From Ascochyta rabiei (Eukaryota > Ascomycota > Dothideomycetes > Pleosporales > Didymellaceae): a stretch of DNA of 64,000 nucleotides. Made by a program: the position numbers and the translations under genes. Below, one piece after another: positions 1-11,029 of the stretch. The DNA lies in contig NC_082407.1 of NCBI RefSeq assembly GCF_004011695.2, positions 1,302,001 to 1,366,000 on the forward strand. The letters are read 5' to 3'. How positions within the stretch are numbered: the first letter of the stretch is position 1; each line of letters opens with the position of its first letter. The notes below the pieces were generated by a model that worked only from the letters and a program-made list of their open reading frames with translations, had not been told where the DNA came from and ran no database searches.

Positions 1-253
1 CAATGACCGCATCGTACCTGGAAGTCCATTTTATGAGCTGAGCGTCAACTTAGTCCTGTCCTGAATCAGGTTTATTTCTGTCGTCCTCGGTGAGTGCGCA
101 GTATGTTTACAGGGGGTAGCCACATCAAGACCAAGCGTACGAGTTCATGACCCCATTAGGCCTCTAAATCAAAAACAGGTTTATAATCAGTGAGATCCCA
201 CAAGGGCCGCTTTTCCATTTCTTTCTCACGGTTTTCAGACATCAGACCGTATC

Positions 254-992
254 ATGGTACTGGGCATTCTAACTGCTATTGCCGCTTGTCCGGCAATCAT
301 TGGAACAGTAGAGGCAGTGCGCCAAGGCCAAAGACAGAGCGCCAGAGAGAAACATCGCGGTCTGAAGACGAATCTTTCAGTGGTCTGCTCGCGCGAATCA
401 ATTGGTGGCCGTGAGATCAATGGATGCACAGTGGTACTTAGCGAGAATAAGGTAGGGGTCCATTCCTATTATCTATACCCCCGCTTTTCAGAGGCTGACG
501 AAATAATTACAGCTGTACCTTAATGTGCCATCAGACGAATCTCCAGAAGGTCATCTAGAGGATCACCCATTTGCCGGTTACTTTCTCCCCTACCCTGACC
601 ACGATTGGGGACGGCAGGGTGAAGGCATGGTGTCGACCATCTCAAATGACCCGCCCCAGCTAAATTGGATTTATGTGGATCGTGACACCTGTGAGGTCAA
701 ATATGGCGACCGTATTGCCTCCGAACCTCACATCATTGGACCGTGGGATGTTACCAAGATGGATCGAAGAGTCATGTTGATAGGATGGGAAGGCTTCATG
801 GCAGTTCAATACGGCCCAGGAGAATGGGCATTGTATTTTGATATAGATGACAACGGATTACAGGGTGTTATTGGAGACGACATGTCGAAAATGGAAGTTG
901 AGCTGGTGCGGAGGGAGATGAGGGAGCCAAAAACGTCGACGAGTCCGGTACCGGTAGAAGGAGCCGAAGCCGAAGCTAACGAACGAGAGTGA
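254..992 (+). CDS. Conserved fungal protein of unknown function, 225 aa
   Basis: Two exons, 254-451 and 513-992, join in frame across a 61-bp intron that starts GTAGGG and ends TTACAG. The joined product is 225 aa. The N-terminus (MVLGILTAIAACPAIIGTVE) is hydrophobic and could be a signal anchor or membrane-associated segment. The second exon carries a tryptophan- and tyrosine-rich stretch (GYFLPYPDHDWGRQGEG, PPQLNWIYVD, VGPWD-like, WEGFMAV, WALYFD) of a type I recognise from many uncharacterised ascomycete proteins. The last 25 residues are acidic and low in complexity. I know no function for this family. The splice is strongly supported because reading continues from ENK into LYLNVPSDES without a break. 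The start at 254 is the first ATG of the open frame. Confidence 0.8.
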
Positions 993-1782
993 CTGACGTA
1001 GCAGCGTATCTACAAAATAAGAGGGAAGAGATTAACAGACAATAGTGTACTGTTAGCCTCTAGATATTTGCTACATAATACTCAAGTACCGCTAATAAGA
1101 ATCATAATCATCACAAAGGAGCAATTATGCTGCATTGCAAGCTGTGACGCTTTAGTGACGAGACAGCAAAAAGACTATCACACCAGTAACATGTGGCAAG
1201 TGCGACATGTCATACCTCCCACATCTGCTGGCGAGCGATCGTGTAGTTGAATTGATGCCCAAATAAGTATAGCTCGCTATCGAACCAGACGCGGTTAAGA
1301 GTCGTCATGAATAACGGCGCCAACGCAACTCCTGTTGTAACGTCGAGCTTTCGCTTCTGCTTGGACAAAGCGACCACCAGGCAAATGCATCGAACATGTG
1401 CGGGTTGACTCGAATGCAATTCAGCCATACAACAAGTGAGGCCAGAGGAACTGCTGCAGTCAGTAAAACCTGGCTGACACACCACGACAGAGCAAAACTC
1501 TTTGGATTGCGCGAAGAGATGATTGCCGTTGTTGCGCACGTGAAATTTCTCTCGTCTTCACAAAGTGAAGGGTCGTGAACTACGAGTATAGTGCCATAAA
1601 ATCGCGACCTGAATTCTGCTTGCAGAGCAGAGGTTTGACACACCCTAGTTTAGTGGTGTTAATTTCGGTACGGAGTATTGGAGGTCAAGAACTCCTGCCC
1701 GGCAGGTGGTTGGGTGTGCGGGGCCGCTCCCCTAGTCGCTGCCGCGTACCAGGAACCTTGCTCTGCTCTGCACCCAACTATC
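993..1782. other. Intergenic stretch, no supported gene
   Basis: About 790 bp. Short open frames occur on both strands but none shows a recognisable domain, splice continuation or biased composition. It contains the 3' flank of the preceding gene and the upstream region of the NUDIX gene. Confidence 0.6.
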
Positions 1783-2341
1783 ATGACGCAACAGCCAGTA
1801 TATGACTTCAAACACGACCCCTCTGTCGCAGAGTTCGCGGTTTCTAAGCATGCGTACTTGGATAGTCATCCGAGGGCGGCATTCAAACTCGTTGCCACAA
1901 GTGCACTGGTTCTGAACACGAGTTCCGCTTCAGCACCTCGCATTCTCCTTCTTCAGCGCGCTGCCAGCGACTCAAACCCCGGCAAATGGGAGCCCCCCCG
2001 GCGGAGGCGTTGACGATGATGATTCGAGCATCTTGGACGCTGCTGCACGTGAATTATGGGAGGAGGCCGGTCTTCGAGCGAGTCGAATTGGTGGACCAGT
2101 TGGGGAACCTCACTTCTTCGCCAGAAGCAATGGCGACAAGATCTGTCGATTCAACTTCACTATACACGTGGATAACGAAGACGGTGCCTTTCTGACGGCT
2201 AGACTGGATCCTAGAGAGCACCAGCAATCTTTGTGGGCCACCGAAAGCGAGGTTAGGGCGGGGCGAGTCGGTGATGTGAACATAGTCTTCGTCCGCGAGG
2301 ATGTCAAGCACACAGTTCTTCTGGCTTTCGCTCATTCGTAA
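1783..2341 (+). pseudogene. NUDIX hydrolase, frameshifted in a C7 run
   Basis: The ATG at 1783 opens a NUDIX-like N-terminus with a beta strand typical of the fold (AFKLVATSALVLN, PRILLLQRA) and GKWEPP just before the NUDIX box. Immediately afterwards the frame is lost in a run of seven C (1993-1999). Downstream, the other frame continues the box with AARELWEEAGL, which matches the REUXEEXGU signature. It then runs to the stop at 2341 through a normal NUDIX C-terminal half (HFFAR, FNFTIHV, EVRAG). The Gly-rich start of the box would come from the sequence right after the C run, so one surplus C explains the break. NUDIX enzymes hydrolyse nucleoside diphosphate derivatives such as dNTPs, ADP-ribose or CoA; the substrate here cannot be told. 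Either a true disabling mutation or a homopolymer sequencing error is possible. No intron with proper borders fits the site. Confidence 0.75.
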
Positions 2342-2614
2342 AGATCAATCCATGGAGCTCACAATGTAGAATACAGGGCCAATACGACTCGCGCTGTAAG
2401 CGCCGGTGGCGCTTCGCTGTCATCTGCTTGGCGCTACCTCGGGTATACCACTCAACCACGGCCCTCGTTCGATGATTCGTTAGCCTGACTCTCGTCTTGC
2501 TTCAAGAGAGTAAGTAGTGCGCCATCAATTTTAGCTCAGGTAAATCGACTCCTTTCGATGTAAGGCTGGCTAGATCTATAAGGCTAATACAGCTATTGAG
2601 ACAGAGACATAAAA

Positions 2615-3043
2615 ATGTTCCAATTTAGAGAAGAGCATTATTACTCATCGGCAACGACAGACTTGCGTGCTGTCGGAAGCTCCGTGAACACTCGCATGGA
2701 TGATATCTTGTCGGCAAAAAGCAGCACACGTGGCTTCATCAAGAATTTCCGAAAACACCTGGACGACGTCAAAGGAAAGGCGCTTTCCGACAGCGAGAAA
2801 ACCGAAACCTTTGGTATACCTCGTTTTTTGGAAAGAAACGGTCTTACTTTGGAAACTCGTCATTCGAGCGAGATGCGCAATATTATTGCGAATGATTTAC
2901 AGGAGTCTTGGAAGGATATGTATCAGGGCATGAAATCTACTTATGCAAGAGACAACGTACCTGCAGGAGTAAGCTGCCTTGAGTCTGATGCACGAATCAC
3001 AGCTTATATGTACAGATTGCTAAATATGTTCCAAAATATGTAA
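2615..3043 (+). CDS. Doubtful small hypothetical protein, 142 aa
   Basis: An ATG-initiated frame of 142 codons, hydrophilic and predicted mostly helical, with no signal peptide, membrane segment or motif that I recognise. It sits in the gene-poor accessory stretch between the NUDIX and HET genes. It may be real, an exon of a degraded gene, or chance; no splice partner was found. Confidence 0.3.
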   Translation: MFQFREEHYYSSATTDLRAVGSSVNTRMDDILSAKSSTRGFIKNFRKHLDDVKGKALSDSEKTETFGIPRFLERNGLTLETRHSSEMRNIIANDLQESWKDMYQGMKSTYARDNVPAGVSCLESDARITAYMYRLLNMFQNM

Positions 3044-3277
3044 GCTGAAGCGCGACACCTAGCAGGGCAAACTGTCACTGATCTATACTCTTGCAGCTGG
3101 ACAAGCTAAACAGCCTGGTAGTAAGGCAAAGTAGCCATCAAGTCGTCATGCCAGAGCTAAAAGTGACAGGCATCTCCAAACAAATTGTACAACGCGTGGC
3201 ACATCGACAATGATGACCTTTTTGCCCAGACATACTGCACTGAATCACCGTCCACTGCACGAGGTTCTGAGGTCCAA

Positions 3278-5139
3278 ATGTGTACCTGCTGCAAAAGATT
3301 CCTGTCCGAGAAGCTTATCGATAGGTCGGTTGATGTAGAGATTGCCAGCCTTCTAGCATCTGCAGAAAGCTGTCAGGTCTGCAACCTACTCATCAGAGTG
3401 TCCCTTGATGATATGACCGATGACGGGAGCATCAAATTCTTTCGAACAAGAACGGGTCTCAACACAAGCTCAAGTGGAAAACGTCTGGTGAGAATCAGCG
3501 CTTACACAAGTGAGTTTTCAGAATACCTAAACGGTATAGTTGAAGGGGCATGTCGACTAAATCTCGGAAGACACATCCAGCTGGACGAAGAACTCAGTAC
3601 CGCTCGGCCGCCCTATCTTGCCTGACCCAGATCGCACTATGAGATTCCACCTGCTCCGTGCGTGGACTCACTGGTGTGATCAAAATCACGGTTGCAATAA
3701 ACCAGCTGACGCCGATCCTTGGTTCCCAACCAGGGTTCTCGACGTTGGTGGCCTAGAAGACATTGGTTCTCCTCCTGGCTGGATCCGACTGGTTCACGCG
3801 CAGGAGAGGAGGAGTGACACCTACGTCACGTTATCTCACTGTTGGGGCAACCTTTCAGACGCGCAGAAGAAGGGCTTCTGTACGAGCCAGGAAAACTTGA
3901 GCCGTCGCTGCTCCGGATTCCATGTGTCTGAACTTCCCAAGACTTTCCAGGATGCCGTGAAAGTTACAAGGGCTCTTGGCCTCTCCTACGTATGGATCGA
4001 TTCGCTCTGTATCATTCAATCTGGGGATAACGGAGAAGATTGGAAACGCGAGTCTGTTCAGATGCAGAATGTCTATTCGCAGGCTTATCTGACGATCGCC
4101 GCAACAGCAGCTGCCGATTCCCTGTCTGGGTTTCTTGATAGGAACTACCAACCTGAGTACCTCTCTTATCGTGACGACACCAGTCAGCGATTATTTGTTA
4201 GCACTGATATCGACGACTTTGACATTGATGTTGGTGGAGCTCCACTCAATCAACGAGCGTGGGTAACACAAGAGATGGTGCTTTCTAGAAGGACCATATA
4301 CTTCAGCACCAAACAGATGTACTGGACCTGCGGCGAGGGTCTCTATTGTGAAAATCTTACTAAGCTCAAAAGGTACAAAGGTCTTACTTCCTGCTTCTGC
4401 CTCCGACTGACTTTCCAGCCCGCCAAACAACATATACTTCACACTGGACCCGGCCTTTCCGACCAGAGTGCGTCGCACGAATGCTCACGATCGCGTCGAG
4501 AACTGTATCCGCTTCCTCGTCGAAGACTACACCAGGAGAGCACTCACGTTCTGGAAAGACAGAACAGCCGCCATCTACGGCTTGGAGAGGAGTGTGGCAG
4601 AGGGTCTTCGCTGTGAAGGAAGATACGGGATTTTCGAGCCATGTCTGCATCGTAACCTGCTTTGGCAATTGACGGATCAGAAGACCCAGAAGATCGACTA
4701 CGAAGGCACGGTGCCATCATGGTCGTGGATGGCTTGTACCGGCCCAGTGAAGTACTCGAAGATATACTGGAAAGTGCCGGTATTAAATGTCAACCTCGCC
4801 TTTCACAAGACACGCAGGGATGCTTTAGAAGCAGATTTAGGAAGCTTGGTCGATTGTGCACTGAAGCTAGACAGAGACGACTTTGCTTTCATCGACAGCA
4901 CGGGAGTCAGTGTTGGATGGCTCAAGCTCGACGTCAAAGACGACGAGAGCATGAATGCTGCTCTGCATTGTGTAGTTGTGCTCAGGTGTAACAGGGATGG
5001 CTATTCCAGTGACCCGTCAGAGTATTGGTTCATTGCTGTTGTGCCCACTGGAGCCGAGAACGAGTACAAGAGAGTTGGGCTGGGCGCCGTCGAGTGTCGC
5101 TTTGTCGCTAAAGTCCAGGACAGCGTACAAATCGTTTGA
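3278..5139 (+). pseudogene. HET-domain (heterokaryon incompatibility) protein, one frameshift
   Basis: The HET signatures are clear: a Cys-containing N-terminus (MCTCCKRF), YVTLSHCWG, the FQDAVKVTRALGLSYVWIDS stretch, SLCIIQ, DWKRE, VYSQAYLTIAA, and PLNQRAWVTQE followed by YFSTKQMYWTCGE. HET proteins trigger cell death or vegetative incompatibility when unlike hyphae fuse; many copies per genome are normal. The 3' part is joined by a 46-bp intron (4373-4418, branch CTGAC, acceptor TTTCCAG), after which the reading continues with IYFTLDPAFPTRV and DRTAAIYGLE to the stop at 5139. The 5' part (3278-3622) is one base out of frame with the middle part: it stops with TGA at 3623 just as the other frame takes up DPDRTMRFHLLRAW. 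The only GT..AG option there is 34 bp, too short for an intron, so I read a single-base frameshift near 3617-3620. It could be an inactivated allele or a sequence error. Confidence 0.8.
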
Positions 5140-5528
5140 GCAACGCTCATTTAGTGCAAGATTACGACACAGCTTCGTAATCAACTATCACTCGAATGTC
5201 TAGACATTATCTTACAACAGGTAGCGTCATTGTATGTCTTCGTTATCATCATGATTCACAACCCTACTCTACCAGGCCATCAACAGGCTTTGTTGCTAAT
5301 CTTAGAATGTCTGGACAACTAGTAGTCTGGTACCTTGTGTCCTTACTACAGATCATGTTTTCGGCAGAACGTCCGAATCGACGATTCGAGATGGTGCTCC
5401 TTTGGCCTTCAAGGTCTCGCGTTTGGCATCACACAAAGGTGGCGGTATCGCTACGGTAGTCCTCTCGACGTCGCCATCTTCGCAATCGATTATAAACAGC
5501 TCGGTGAGCTATGGGATATCTCAATATT
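5140..5528. other. Convergent intergenic region
   Basis: About 390 bp between the HET stop and the OGG1 stop. No gene or repeat seen; presumably 3' untranslated sequence of both genes. Confidence 0.6.
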
Positions 5529-6812
5529 CTACGCTCGTTGCCTTTTGCTCCTACGTGTGAACTTCTCCTCAACTTCCAAGACTTGATGTTCGTTCTCGTC
5601 TGGCTCCTTCTTGATACGCTTGCGCTTTGTAGTTTCCTGCTTGATCGATGCCTCAGTCACGATCTCGTCATGCTCCTTCTTGATCACGACTTCTTCCTCT
5701 TTAACTTCTGTCTTTGCGACAGTTCTGTCAGAGAACGCTTTCAAGTCGGCCGTAAACAGAACAGAATGGGCCCATCCTGCTTCCTTTCCCCAAAGCTTGC
5801 GGAAAAGATTGCCAATCGCAACGTATGTCGCCGCCGTCAGACTGCTGTGCTTGCCCTTCCCAAATTTGTAGTCACGCTGCGCAATCTGCCAGACATGTGT
5901 ATCGACGGGTACGGATTCGAGCCAGCCGAGACCGAAGAGGCAGACACAGTCGGCAACTTTCGGACCAACACCCTGGAGCACGAGTAGCTCTTCGTGTGCC
6001 TTGCGGTACGCATCCCTGCCGCCCTCCAGGAGGTCGCCAGCAGGTTTCGATTCGACGCTGAACTGCGGTAACTCTGGATTGCTTAATGCTTCGAGCCATG
6101 CCAGACCTCCTTTCTCTTCAGCAACGATACGCGCTGTTTTCGCAATGTATTTCGCTCTGTATCCAAAGCCCAGCTTCCTGAGATGATCCTCTACTTCTGG
6201 TTTGCAAAGCGATTGTGGTGTTGGGAAATCGTGATACGGTACGTCGTCGATATGTCCTATCAGCGGACCGTAGTGCAGACAGAGGTTGTGCACCATGCCT
6301 GATATTCGGCTGATGTTGTTGTTGCTACTGCATATGAAGCCTATCAGGGCCTCCCAAGCATCCTGCCGCAGTATTCGTATGCCTGTGAACTTTGGTGCTC
6401 GTCTTTTGAAATTGGCATCTGAGGCTGCCCATTGTTCGTAAAGCTGGCCGAGGTTGGGCGCCAGGTTGAAGTAGTGGTTTATGAAAGCAAGGGTATCATC
6501 GTGCTCGGCGGCGACTGAAGGTGTTGTTGAGGGAGATGGGGTGGGCAGGATGACAGGGACGGTTGGAAAGGTGGCACGATAGTGAAGGGCTTCAGCGTCC
6601 TGGCGGAGAGAAAGTATGCGGCCATGTATGGCGCATGACCATACATCGTCGTCCGACTTCCGCCATCTACAGCAAGAGCATTAGAAGCTGTTGAGGCTAT
6701 GGAAACGAGGCACGAGATACCTGAAAGACTGTCCACAGCGCAATGTAGTGTTGATGCACAGCTCCGTCAGGCTTGTAGGTAGTTTGCACCACTCCGCCGC
6801 TCGCAATGCCAT
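5529..6812 (-). CDS. OGG1: 8-oxoguanine DNA glycosylase/AP lyase (OGG1)
   Basis: Two exons on the minus strand, 6812-6721 and 6666-5529, separated by a 54-bp intron; 409 aa. The N-terminal OGG domain reads LRCGQSFRWRKSDDDVWSC across the splice, then LAFINHYFNL and FTGIRILRQDAWEALIGFIC with the SSNNNI motif. The HhH-GPD region reads LQGVGPKVADC (Lys about 267, the Schiff-base lysine) and SVPVDTHVW (Asp about 286, the catalytic aspartate). The enzyme removes 8-oxoguanine opposite cytosine and nicks the backbone in base excision repair, in the nucleus and possibly mitochondria. The last 60 residues are a charged tail with several PsiKxE sites (VKEE, IKKE, IKQE, IKKEPDE), which look like SUMO acceptor consensus, plus basic clusters that could be nuclear signals. 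The start ATG sits 317 bp from the divergent U2AF gene. Confidence 0.95.
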
Positions 6813-7129
6813 GATGGTGTTCTGTCTACGAGCCAATGTGACTCGAGGAATGTTGATCCAGACTTTGGTAGGGGTACGCGCGCGCCAAGCACGCTAAAAA
6901 CACGGGAGACGGAGAAAGAGCAGTTTCTCAGCGACGACAACGACATCACCATCGTGGAAGCATCGTGTCCCAGTATTCGGACCTCTGCTGGACGCTACCT
7001 CATTGCACTGCTCAATCTCGGCGCGCTACCTGCAGCTGTTCTATCACTTCATCACTCCGCAGCCAAAAGCACGCTGCTGAATTCTACACCAGCGTAATCG
7101 CAGCTTTAGCCAGCGCTCCAGCTGTCAAG
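6813..7129. promoter_or_regulatory. Shared divergent promoter region, OGG1 / U2AF
   Basis: 317 bp separate the two divergent start codons, so both promoters must lie here or in overlapping 5' UTRs. No specific element is claimed. Confidence 0.5.
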
Positions 7130-9066
7130 ATGAACGGTGACAGCTACTCCCGAGGTAAGCTGGGGTCTCAGTACACGTACTGACTGGTGTGCAGTGTCCC
7201 GCAATGGAATAGTACTAACATAAGCAGACGGCGGCCGCTCAGGTGGAGGTGCAAGGAACTACGTGAGTGCAATCTCAGCGCGCGACACCGACGACCGACT
7301 GATCCAATTGCAGGCATCGAGAGACGACCATCGCGACCGCGAAAGAGGCGGCGATAGGGGCGGTGACAGGCGCCGCCGCCGTTCGCGCTCTCCTCGACAC
7401 AGCTCTCGTCGCGACTACGAGGTCGACACGTACTCATCCAGCCGTGATTACCGCGAGCGCGAGCGCGAAGACACATACGCCCGCCGTGAAAGGCGCGATG
7501 ACCGTGGAGGCGACCGTGCCGAAGGCGGGGCACGCGAAGGAGGTGGCCGTGAGGGAGGCGGCCGCCGGGACTGGGGTGATTCGTACTCGAGGCGCGACCG
7601 CCCAAGAGACCGTGGTGACCGAGGCGACCGTGATGGCGACGAGCGTGGCCACGGACGACGTGACAGGGGCGACCGCAACGACCGGTTTGGTGGCGATGAC
7701 CGCGGTGGCAGGGGACGACGAGACGGTGGATTTGGTGGGAACAGAGGAGGAGGAGGAGGCCAGCGCCAGAAGTCACCTTCGCCTGTTGCAAAGCAGCGCG
7801 AGCCTACACCGGACCTTGCGCCCTTCACCAACATCCAGAACCGCCAGCGCCGCATGACGCAGTGGGACATCAAGCCAGCAGGCTACGAGAACATCACTGC
7901 CGAGCAGGCTAAGCTTTCAGGCATGTTCCCTCTTCCTGGCGCTCCCCGCGCTGCGCCCATGGATCCATCCAAGTTGGCTGCTTTCATGAGCCCATCTGCC
8001 GGTACTGCCTCTTCTGCCGCGCTTCAGACTGTCAACGCAAAGCAGGCGAAGCGTCTCTACATCCATAACCTGCCCTCGGGTGCTACTTCTGAGGAGATCA
8101 TCGAGTTCTTCAATCTGCAGCTCAATGGACTCAATGTCGTCTCTGGTCCAGACCCATGCACCTCGGCTCAGGTCGCAAGCAACAGCGAGTATGCGCTTCT
8201 TGAGTTCAAGACTGCCGAGGACGCAACCATTGCGCTTGCCATGAACGGTATTGCCATGCGCGACAACGCTGGTGGCCCTGATCAAAGCGGTCTGTCCATT
8301 CGTCGACCCAAGGACTACATTACACCTACCCGCGACGAGAACGCATACTCGGGCGACGAAGTTTCGACCGATGTCAAGGACAGCCCTAACAAGCTCAGCA
8401 TCGTCAACATCCCGCAATACATCGAGGAGGAGCAGGTCCGTGAGCTTGTTGAGACCATGGGCAAGCTCAACGCTTTCGTCCTGGTCAAAGACACCAGCAC
8501 TGGCCAGCACCGTGGTATTGCTTTCTGCGAGTATGCCGACAATGAGATTGTCAAAGACGTTATCGAAGGATTGAACGACATTCCACTTGGCGATGGTCAC
8601 CTCAAGGTTTCCCGCGCAACAGTCGGTCTGCAGCAGACAACAGGTCTCGATGGCGGCGTTGGCGCCATCTCCATGTTGGCCGGTGCCGAGGCTACCGAAG
8701 ATCAGGAGCACAGCCGTGTCATTTGCCTTATGAACATGGTCACATCCGACGAACTGATCAATGACGAGGAATACGACGGTATGTCTACCCACTCCCACGC
8801 CTAAATGAGTTTTAGCTAACAAGCCTCCAGAAATCAAGGAAGACATCGAGGAAGAGTGCGGCAAGTACGGTCCCATTGTGGAGACCAAGATCCCTCGCCC
8901 CGCTGGAGCCCGCATCAACCTGGGCGTTGGAAAGATCTACATCAAGTACCAGGACACCGACTCTGCACAAAAGGCCATCAAAGCACTCGCCGGTCGCCAA
9001 TTCTCGCGGAGAACTGTCGTTGCTACTGAATTCTCGGAAGAAGGCTTCGACGTTGAGGCGTGGTAG
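7130..9066 (+). CDS. U2AF65: Splicing factor U2AF large subunit (U2AF65-like)
   Basis: Four exons: 7130-7154, 7228-7262, 7314-8778 and 8831-9066; introns of 73, 51 and 52 bp; 586 aa. All junctions keep frame, and the first intron has an ACTAACA branch point. The N-terminal 190 residues are rich in Arg, Asp, Glu and Gly (RD/RE and GG repeats, few SR pairs). A U2AF ligand motif follows (RRMTQWD, Trp about 205), which in homologues binds the small subunit. Then come RRM1 (KRLYIHNLP, about 265), RRM2 (NKLSIVNIP, about 380) and a C-terminal UHM-type RRM (RVICLMNMVT, about 487) ending in GFDVEAW. The protein recognises the polypyrimidine tract at 3' splice sites and recruits U2 snRNP. The last intron interrupts the UHM domain. 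Confidence 0.95.
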
Positions 9067-9343
9067 ACGCAGGTCCAACTCAAGAGGAGTGCACGTAGTT
9101 GCGGTGCGGCGTTTTCTTGGGATTCAAAGTACTCCGGTGCAGGTTGGCACAGGTACTTCAGACTGCTGTGTACACTAATTTGATCATACGCAAAAGCGAG
9201 CATGGTGATCGAGTGAAGAATGTCAAGTAGCGGAGGTGTACTTGGATTATTGGATTACTGGATATTTTGATGGTGGATGCCTGAGCAAGTAAGAGTAGAG
9301 CCAAGCCCGGTCTTTGTCCAAGAGATATACTTGATACTGATAT

Positions 9344-10453
9344 CTACAACGCGTCTCTTCCACTCATCATCACACCTCTTTTTCTCATGCGCTCCTCGAC
9401 CATTCTCTTGCTGTACCCCGTCTCATTCGCGCTTCCACTGAACAAATTCTCCACCTTACCGAACACCCAATCAGTGTACTTTGTGCTCGGCGCATCGAAA
9501 TCCATGGTGAAGACACTCACACTGACACTGCCACCAGCAACGACCCAAGTCTCGCCAGGCAAGCTCGTATCGCCGTTGTACGCAGCATTGATACCTGCCG
9601 CGACGGGATCGACGTTGTCCCAGTCAAACAGCCCCGTCGTCTCGTTGTACACGGCAACATCCGTGTTCGCGTTGCCCGTCAGTCTGGTTTTGACGATGGG
9701 CGGCGTTGTGCCGTTCACAAGCTCGGGAATGTTGACGTTGACGCCGTAGCCCAAAGGCAGGACGGCCTGGCCCGGAGGAGTGTTGGTGATGAACTCGTTG
9801 ACGACTTCGAACGAGACCTTGGCCGCCAGCGCAGCGGGGTGGGTTGCGCTCGTGACGTTGAAGAAGGGGACCGCTTTGTTGCTCGCACTGACCGCGATGC
9901 CCGGGATGCTTCTCGACACGGCGGCGAAAGTGGCGCCTACGGTCCCGCTCAGGCCCATGACGAAGGCGCCGAGATTGGTGCCGAAGTTGGGACCTGCGAT
10001 GAAGAGGTCTGCGGTCTGGTGCCACTCGGGGTAGTAGCGAGGTAGCACGTAGTCGAGCGCGACGAAGGTGCATGCTGCTGGTGTTCCGTCGTAATAGAAG
10101 ATGTGCTCATCGTCGGGGTCGCGACCGACAGACGGAGATCCAGCAGGAACGATGTCGTATTGTGAGGCGACAGTGAGGTTTGCAGATTCGGCCCAGATGA
10201 CGGTTCCGCCTTTGCCGGACTGTTGCTGTGCGGGTGCGACTACGAGGACTGGACAGTGTTAAGCGGCTAGTTGTGGCAGTGCACGATGGACCTGAGACAT
10301 ACCTTCATGGCCTGCGTCCACAAGCAGCTTGTACAGCTCGCGCAGGTTACCACTTCCGAAACCATCGTCATTGCCCATGAGGATCTTCAACGCGTCGCTC
10401 GAGGACGCGAGGCCCAGAGCTGCAGTGAGCACGGTGGTGAGTGAAACGCGCAT
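9344..10453 (-). CDS. Secreted SurE-family phosphatase / 5'-nucleotidase
   Basis: Minus strand, exons 10453-10303 and 10248-9344 with a 54-bp intron; 351 aa. Residues 1-21 form a signal peptide (MRVSLTTVLTAALGL..SDA). Mature protein begins LKILMGNDDG, the SurE metal-binding loop (NDDG at 28-31), followed by VVAPAQQQSGKG, a conserved YYDGTPAACTFVALDY stretch and GPNFGTNLG. SurE enzymes are metal-dependent phosphatases acting on nucleoside monophosphates and other phosphoesters; the fungal secreted branch is often annotated as acid phosphatase. The substrate is not deducible. The gene converges with U2AF (277 bp between stops). Confidence 0.88.
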
Positions 10454-11029
10454 AGTGGCTATTGCACTGGAGAGCTAGAATGCCAAAAAGAAACCAGATG
10501 CTCGCAAAGACAACCTGCAGCAGCTTCCCGTCAATTCTTACTGCCGGTTATCTCCTCTTATACCGGCCATCACAATACACGCTACTCCACCCTTGCTTCT
10601 CCATTAAGCACCATCACGATATCATGATAATCGCTGCAGGAACCACCAAATTTCCGGGTCCGATATTGCGGGGAAGCCCTCTAACCTGCTTCGAAGACCT
10701 GACATGATTCGATGTTGATAACAAAACCTGTTGATGCGGCTGAACAAGATGCACGCCTGATCTCGCGCTAGTGTGAGATAGGAAGGAGAGCACGTGGTGC
10801 GGATAAGCACTTCGTCGGAGCTCGGCGTAGGTGAGACGGTTGACAAGAAACGCGAGAGTCTCCGAAGAGTATGTCGGGTCGAGTTAATGTCCAGCGTGGG
10901 TCGAGGAATCTTGCGGGCATTGGGTGAAGGCCGGCCAATTCTTGATATCAAAGCCTCAACGAAAGAGGCAACGTTAGGCGACTCCGGTTTATGTGTTTGA
11001 TAACAGGGCTTTCAAACCTGATCTGGGTC
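10454..11029. other. Intergenic, upstream of SurE-type gene
   Basis: 576 bp containing the SurE-type promoter and the 3' flank of the Zn2Cys6 gene. No gene or repeat recognised. Confidence 0.6.

Noticed and set aside
7168..8918. Long minus-strand frames opposite the U2AF gene (7168-7791 and 7917-8918)
   Set aside because: They mirror the GC-rich codon bias and Arg/Asp repeats of the sense gene, whose domains are unmistakable; no motif on the minus strand.
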